Positions 7,046 to 7,461 of a stretch of 7,461 nucleotides of DNA are shown here, in pieces. The stretch comes from Chitinophagaceae bacterium (GTDB lineage: Bacteria; Bacteroidota; Bacteroidia; Chitinophagales; Chitinophagaceae): contig JACFNM010000207.1 in the NCBI GenBank assembly GCA_019454915.1, positions 1 through 7,461 on the forward strand. The letters are read 5' to 3'. The notes below the pieces were generated by a model. It was given only the letters and a program-made list of their open reading frames with translations, did no database searches and was not told the DNA's origin. Made by a program: the position numbers and the translations under genes. Each line of letters opens with the position of its first letter. Within the stretch, counting starts at the first letter, position 1.

Positions 7046-7461
7046 ATACTTCGAGTATACTTTGGCTGATTCCTTTTTTACCCCTGGCGGGGTATTTAGT
7101 CCTTGCTTTGTTTGGAAAGCAGATGCCCCGGAAACTGGTACCGGCTATTGGCATCAGTACCGTAGGCATCTCTGCGCTGATTACACTGATTGTCGGCTTT
7201 GATTTTATCAGCCATACTACACCGGGAACGGTAGTAGAACAGCATCTGTGGACCTGGTTCAGCATAGGCAGTTTTCATCCGGAGATGACGCTTCACCTTG
7301 ATGCACTATCGCTGACCTTCATTTTCGTTATCACATTCGTAGGGTTCTTTATTCATCTGTTTTCTGCGGAGTATATGAGGGAAGATGAGGGCTATTCGCG
7401 CTTCTTCGCCTATATGAACCTGTTTGTGTTTAGTATGCTGGTACTGGTATTGGCTAATGAT
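7042..7461 (+). CDS. nuoL: NADH:quinone oxidoreductase subunit L, antiporter-like membrane subunit, N-terminal part (ND5 type)
   Basis: The first 140 residues of the distal proton-pumping subunit are present; the 3' end lies beyond the window. NuoL is normally about 600-650 residues, with 14 antiporter-type helices and a long lateral helix at the C-terminus. Visible here are helix 1 (about residues 5-23), helix 2 (about 32-52), the WTWFSIGSF loop (76-84), LHLDALSLTFIFVITFVGFF (about 90-109), the conserved SAEYMREDEGYSRFFAYMN (114-132), and the start of helix 4 ending in LVLANDL-like residues. These match the NuoL N-terminus, in which EYM-E-GYSRFF is diagnostic, and not NuoM or NuoN. The ATG at 7042 starts 20 bases after nuoK and gives an N-terminus of normal length. 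No in-frame earlier start is evident. Confidence 0.94.
   Translation, partial: MNTSSILWLIPFLPLAGYLVLALFGKQMPRKLVPAIGISTVGISALITLIVGFDFISHTTPGTVVEQHLWTWFSIGSFHPEMTLHLDALSLTFIFVITFVGFFIHLFSAEYMREDEGYSRFFAYMNLFVFSMLVLVLAND

Overview
The window lies inside one long plus-strand operon for the proton-pumping NADH:quinone oxidoreductase (respiratory complex I, nuo). It holds the 3' end of nuoD (or of a fused nuoCD), then complete nuoE, nuoF, nuoG, nuoH, nuoI, nuoJ and nuoK, and the first 140 codons of nuoL. All genes are in the canonical order and nearly touch: the gaps are 3, 6, 27, 39, 10, 17, 4 and 20 bases. No promoter, terminator, RNA gene, mobile element, repeat array or CRISPR array is visible. 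The whole window should be transcribed as the middle of a longer message.

Region by region: 1-171 is the end of the quinone-site connecting subunit. 175-4635 encodes the NADH-oxidising arm (NuoE, NuoF, NuoG), which carries FMN and the clusters N1a, N3, N1b, N5, N4 and N7. 4675-5631 is NuoH, the membrane subunit that forms the quinone chamber. 5642-6157 is NuoI with clusters N6a and N6b. 6175-7461 holds the membrane subunits NuoJ, NuoK and the start of NuoL. Electrons would run from NADH to FMN in NuoF, through the NuoF, NuoG and NuoI clusters, to quinone at the NuoD/NuoB/NuoH junction. Proton movement would follow in NuoH, NuoJ, NuoK, NuoL and the unseen NuoM and NuoN.

The proteins resemble the Escherichia coli form of complex I closely along their length. 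NuoG is of the long type with an intact N7 cluster motif. NuoF, NuoH, NuoI, NuoJ and NuoK share the signature stretches of the E. coli subunits (judged from memory of those sequences, not from a computed alignment). The DNA style is unlike enterobacteria: moderate to low GC, A-rich leaders such as those before nuoE and nuoF, and few Shine-Dalgarno sites. This suggests a member of the Bacteroidota, perhaps near Chitinophagaceae, but that is an inference of moderate to low certainty.

This is a conserved housekeeping or energy locus, and I found no previously undescribed system. The points worth a second look are small: the gammaproteobacterial-type complex in a probable Bacteroidota host, a substitution in the conserved NADE motif of NuoF, a His/Cys-rich NuoF tail, an uncertain nuoI start, and tiny stop-start mini-ORFs at the nuoJ/nuoK and nuoK/nuoL junctions.
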